From positions 1 through 6,798 of the forward strand of contig CAMFLN010000163.1 in assembly GCA_945957305.1 (NCBI GenBank): DNA of 6,798 nucleotides, read 5' to 3'. A program made the position numbers and the translations under genes. The stretch comes from an uncultured Planctomycetaceae bacterium (GTDB taxonomy: Bacteria; Planctomycetota; Planctomycetia; Pirellulales; JACPPG01). Positions 6,525 to 6,798 of the stretch are shown here, in pieces; positions within the stretch are counted from its first letter, which is position 1; each line of letters starts with the position of its first letter. Under the pieces are notes generated by a model. That model was not told the origin of the DNA and did not search any database. It saw nothing but the letters and a program-made list of their open reading frames with translations.

Positions 6525-6750
6525 ATGAGCGTAGCGCTCGATACGCGGAATGCTCCCCGTTTTGAATTGCAGCCCTACAAGTCGCTGGAAAATGAGGAGC
6601 TGCGCGCGCGGATTCAAACCGTGCGGGACCAGCTAGGCAAGCGCCTGCTAATCTTGGGTCATCATTATCAGCAAGACGAGGTGATCGCCCTTTCGGACCT
6701 GCGCGGCGACAGTTACCAATTGAGCCGCATGGCCGCCGACAGTCGTGATT
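6525..6750 (+). CDS. nadA: Quinolinate synthase NadA, N-terminal fragment cut by adapter
   Basis: NadA is a [4Fe-4S] cytosolic enzyme that condenses iminoaspartate with dihydroxyacetone phosphate to quinolinate in de novo NAD synthesis. Only 75 genuine residues are present. LLILGHHYQQDEVIALSDLR, followed by GDSYQLSRMAADSRD (41-75), matches the conserved first block of NadA: the HHYQ histidine is in the substrate-binding region and GDSxxLS follows. The cluster-binding cysteines would lie beyond the break. The start is ATG 6525; TTG 6522 is also in frame and no strong ribosome binding site is visible. The open frame continues through adapter DNA to a TAG at 6786-6788, adding the false tail SVSYTHLRAHET. 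That tail must not be annotated as protein. The break is an assembly or library artefact, not a biological truncation. Confidence 0.92.
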
Positions 6751-6798
6751 CTGTCTCTTATACACATCTCCGAGCCCACGAGACGTAGAGGAATCTCG
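6751..6798 (+). other. Illumina Nextera adapter contamination with i7 index
   Basis: Positions 6751-6769 are the Tn5 mosaic-end complement CTGTCTCTTATACACATCT. Positions 6770-6784 are the Nextera read extension CCGAGCCCACGAGAC. Positions 6785-6792 (GTAGAGGA) fit the index slot and match what I recall as i7 index N712. Positions 6793-6798 (ATCTCG) begin the constant P7 part. The order is exact, so this is untrimmed read-through from a short insert, not genomic DNA or a mobile element. Confidence 0.99.

Noticed and set aside
6487..6765. Leftward open frame of 92 codons at the right end
   Set aside because: Its first residues are translated from the Nextera adapter (YKRQ) and the rest is antisense to nadA.
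6751..6769. Tn5/IS50 mosaic end as evidence of a natural transposon
   Set aside because: The mosaic end is followed by Nextera-specific extension, index and P7 sequence with no transposase DNA, so it comes from library preparation.

Overview
The window looks like a bacterial contig of moderately high GC. It is most plausibly from a planctomycete of Pirellulales-like type. That placement rests on recalled family resemblance, not a search: the PilB/GspE Walker B context ([15 protein letters not shown]), the NadA variant LGHHYQQDEVIALSDLRGDS, and a secreted acidic, Cys-containing protein with a Leu/Arg-rich helical tail. The right end is not genomic. The last 48 bases are an Illumina Nextera adapter with an i7 index, so the contig stops artificially inside nadA.

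Layout. Positions 1-5310 are transcribed leftward. Reading in that direction: a secreted hypothetical protein (5310-4375), a candidate terminator, a complete PilB/GspE-type extension ATPase (3986-2268), a gap of about 410 bases with a candidate promoter, a complete PilT retraction ATPase (1857-733), and after 79 bases a second PilB/GspE-family ATPase cut off by the left edge (653-1). From 5660 transcription runs rightward: a NarL/LuxR-family response regulator with an atypical receiver (5660-6385), then the start of quinolinate synthase nadA (6525-6750), then adapter. The divergent region 5311-5659 holds a strong 12-bp-arm inverted repeat.

How the genes work together. The three ATPases would drive a type IV pilus (or related type II secretion) machine: PilB-like proteins polymerise pilins and PilT depolymerises them. 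The partial ATPase begins with tandem MshEN motifs that fit the published c-di-GMP-binding pattern. The complete PilB has lost the first of these motifs, so the two extension motors may be controlled differently. The response regulator and nadA share a strand but are 139 bases apart with a perfect TATAAT box between them, so they are probably separate units.

I found no CRISPR array, transposase, tRNA, rRNA or clearly new multi-gene system. The observations most worth a second look are the adapter junction, the paired pilus motors with contrasting c-di-GMP motifs, and the atypical receiver domain with its upstream inverted repeat.
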